The notes beneath the pieces were generated by a model that ran no database searches, was not told where the DNA came from, and saw nothing but the letters and a program-made list of their open reading frames with translations. Of a stretch of DNA of 7,239 nt, positions 6,548 to 7,239 are shown in pieces (within the stretch, counting starts at the first letter, position 1; each line of letters begins with the position of its first letter). A program made the translations under genes and the position numbers. The stretch spans positions 1 through 7,239 of the forward strand of contig JAIDKM010000251.1 in assembly GCA_029051915.1 (NCBI GenBank), in the 5' to 3' direction. This DNA comes from Alistipes sp. GTDB lineage: Bacteria; Bacteroidota; Bacteroidia; Bacteroidales; Rikenellaceae.

Positions 6548-6579
6548 TTTGTTATCAAGAAAATTATTTCTTATTTTTG
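6548..6579 (+). promoter_or_regulatory. Full Bacteroidota promoter for the TPR gene
   Basis: A -33 box TTTG (6548-6551), a 20-base spacer and a -7 box TATTTTTG (6572-6579) match the Bacteroidota housekeeping promoter in sequence and spacing. The start of transcription would be near 6585, giving a leader of about 58 bases before the ATG at 6643. It begins 13 bases after the tadA stop, so the TPR gene is its own transcription unit. Confidence 0.8.
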
Positions 6580-6642
6580 TCTCCTGTGCGTCTGCTCGTT
6601 CGGGTCGCGCACAATAGTAGAAACTTTAAAATTCAGAATAGG

Positions 6643-7239
6643 ATGAAAAAATTGTTTGTATCGGCCATCGCTTTGTTTGTGGCCGGTTCGCTTTGGGCGC
6701 AGGACGTGAATTCCATCTACAACGAGGCTGCGGCGGCTTACGGCGCGAAGGATTACGCTACGGCCGCTGCCAAGTTCGAGCAGGTCATCGAGCAGGGTAT
6801 CGACCTCGACGAGGCCGCTTCGGTCGTCGCCACGGCTCAGGGCGTCTTGCCGAAATGTTATTTCCAGTTGGGCGGTGCCGCTTTCCAGCAGCGGAATTTC
6901 GATTCGGCGTTGGCCAACTTCGCCAAGTCGGCCGACCTGGCCGAGCTCTACGGCGACATGCAGCAGTTGACCAAATCCAGATCGTGGGTGGCCCGGGTCT
7001 ATCAGATTCAGGGCGGCGAGGCTTTCAACGGCAAGGACTACGCTACGGCCGCCGAGATCTTCGCCAAAGGTTATGAGGCCGATCCCAACAATACTTCGAT
7101 GGCTCTGAACCTCGCCATGAGTTATTGCGAGATGGGCAGCTACGCCGAGGGCATGGAGATCTACGAGGCCGTCGCCGCCAAGACCAATCCCAAGTATGCC
7201 GACGACGTGGCCAAGGCCAAGGAGATGATGGCGCTCTAT
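6643..7239 (+). CDS. Exported tetratricopeptide-repeat protein, cut by the right edge
   Basis: The frame is open from ATG 6643 to the end of the window, 199 residues without a stop, so the gene continues outside. The N-terminus is a signal peptide: MKKLF, a hydrophobic core (5-17), and a likely cut after LWA (residue 19), leaving Gln20 at +1, which fits the 'Q-rule' of Bacteroidota signal peptidase I substrates. The mature part is a run of TPR-like helix pairs at about 25-55, 67-105, 114-147 and 151-185, with typical small and aromatic positions (AAAAYGAKDYATAAAKFEQ, LGGAAFQQRNFDSALANFAKS, LAMSYCEMGSYAEGMEIYEA). Two units share KDYATAA (36-42 and 131-137). TPRs bind proteins, so a scaffold role in the periplasm is plausible; the partner cannot be seen and no enzymatic domain is present in this part. 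It has its own promoter at 6548-6579. Confidence 0.88.
   Translation, partial: MKKLFVSAIALFVAGSLWAQDVNSIYNEAAAAYGAKDYATAAAKFEQVIEQGIDLDEAASVVATAQGVLPKCYFQLGGAAFQQRNFDSALANFAKSADLAELYGDMQQLTKSRSWVARVYQIQGGEAFNGKDYATAAEIFAKGYEADPNNTSMALNLAMSYCEMGSYAEGMEIYEAVAAKTNPKYADDVAKAKEMMALY

Noticed and set aside
6585..6613. Short hairpin tgtgcg/cgcaca in the leader of the TPR gene
   Set aside because: Only 6 bp with a 17-base loop and no T-tract after it, so neither a terminator nor a riboswitch is supported.
6549..6617. Tiny signal-peptide-like open frame starting at TTG, and an overlapping frame ending in ATGA with the TPR gene
   Set aside because: Both overlap the strong promoter at 6548-6579; the second has no start codon. 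The hydrophobic residues come from the T-rich promoter sequence.

Overview
The window looks like chromosomal DNA from a member of the Bacteroidota, most likely a GC-rich gut lineage such as Alistipes or a relative (lineage is inference). Three things point there: promoter boxes of the Bacteroidota form TAnnTTTG in four intergenic regions, one with a TTTG box 20 bases upstream; no Shine-Dalgarno sequences ahead of the starts; and protein families at home in that phylum, namely a PepSY-like periplasmic protein, an HTH-ROK regulator and an exported TPR protein whose predicted cut leaves Gln at +1. There is no mobile element, CRISPR array, tRNA or rRNA. Most of the window is ordinary core genome.

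Left block, plus strand (2-855): the 3' end of an unrecognised gene overlaps by 4 bases a YgjP/SprT-like (DUF45) zinc metallopeptidase gene. The latter carries a perfect 12-bp inverted repeat inside its last codons, which can act as a two-way terminator for it and for the convergent operon to its right.

Middle block, minus strand (5927 down to 865): aspS (aspartyl-tRNA synthetase) then fabD (malonyl-CoA:ACP transacylase), closed by an intrinsic terminator at 3206-3232. A second unit follows from its own promoter: an HTH-ROK regulator, a GNAT acetyltransferase coupled to it by an ATGA overlap, and a secreted PepSY-like protein. A 17-bp palindrome overlaps the ROK promoter and is a candidate autoregulatory operator.

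Right block, plus strand (6077-7239): tadA (tRNA A34 deaminase) is divergent from aspS across 149 bp that hold a promoter box for each direction. After it comes a well-formed promoter (TTTG-N20-TATTTTTG) driving an exported TPR protein that runs off the right edge.

Functionally the window mixes translation (aspS, tadA), fatty acid synthesis (fabD), one ligand-responsive regulator unit and envelope or periplasmic proteins. I found no convincing new multi-gene system. The best leads are the terminator encoded within the metallopeptidase gene, the palindrome at the ROK promoter, and the regulator-acetyltransferase-PepSY unit, whose ligand and substrate are unknown.
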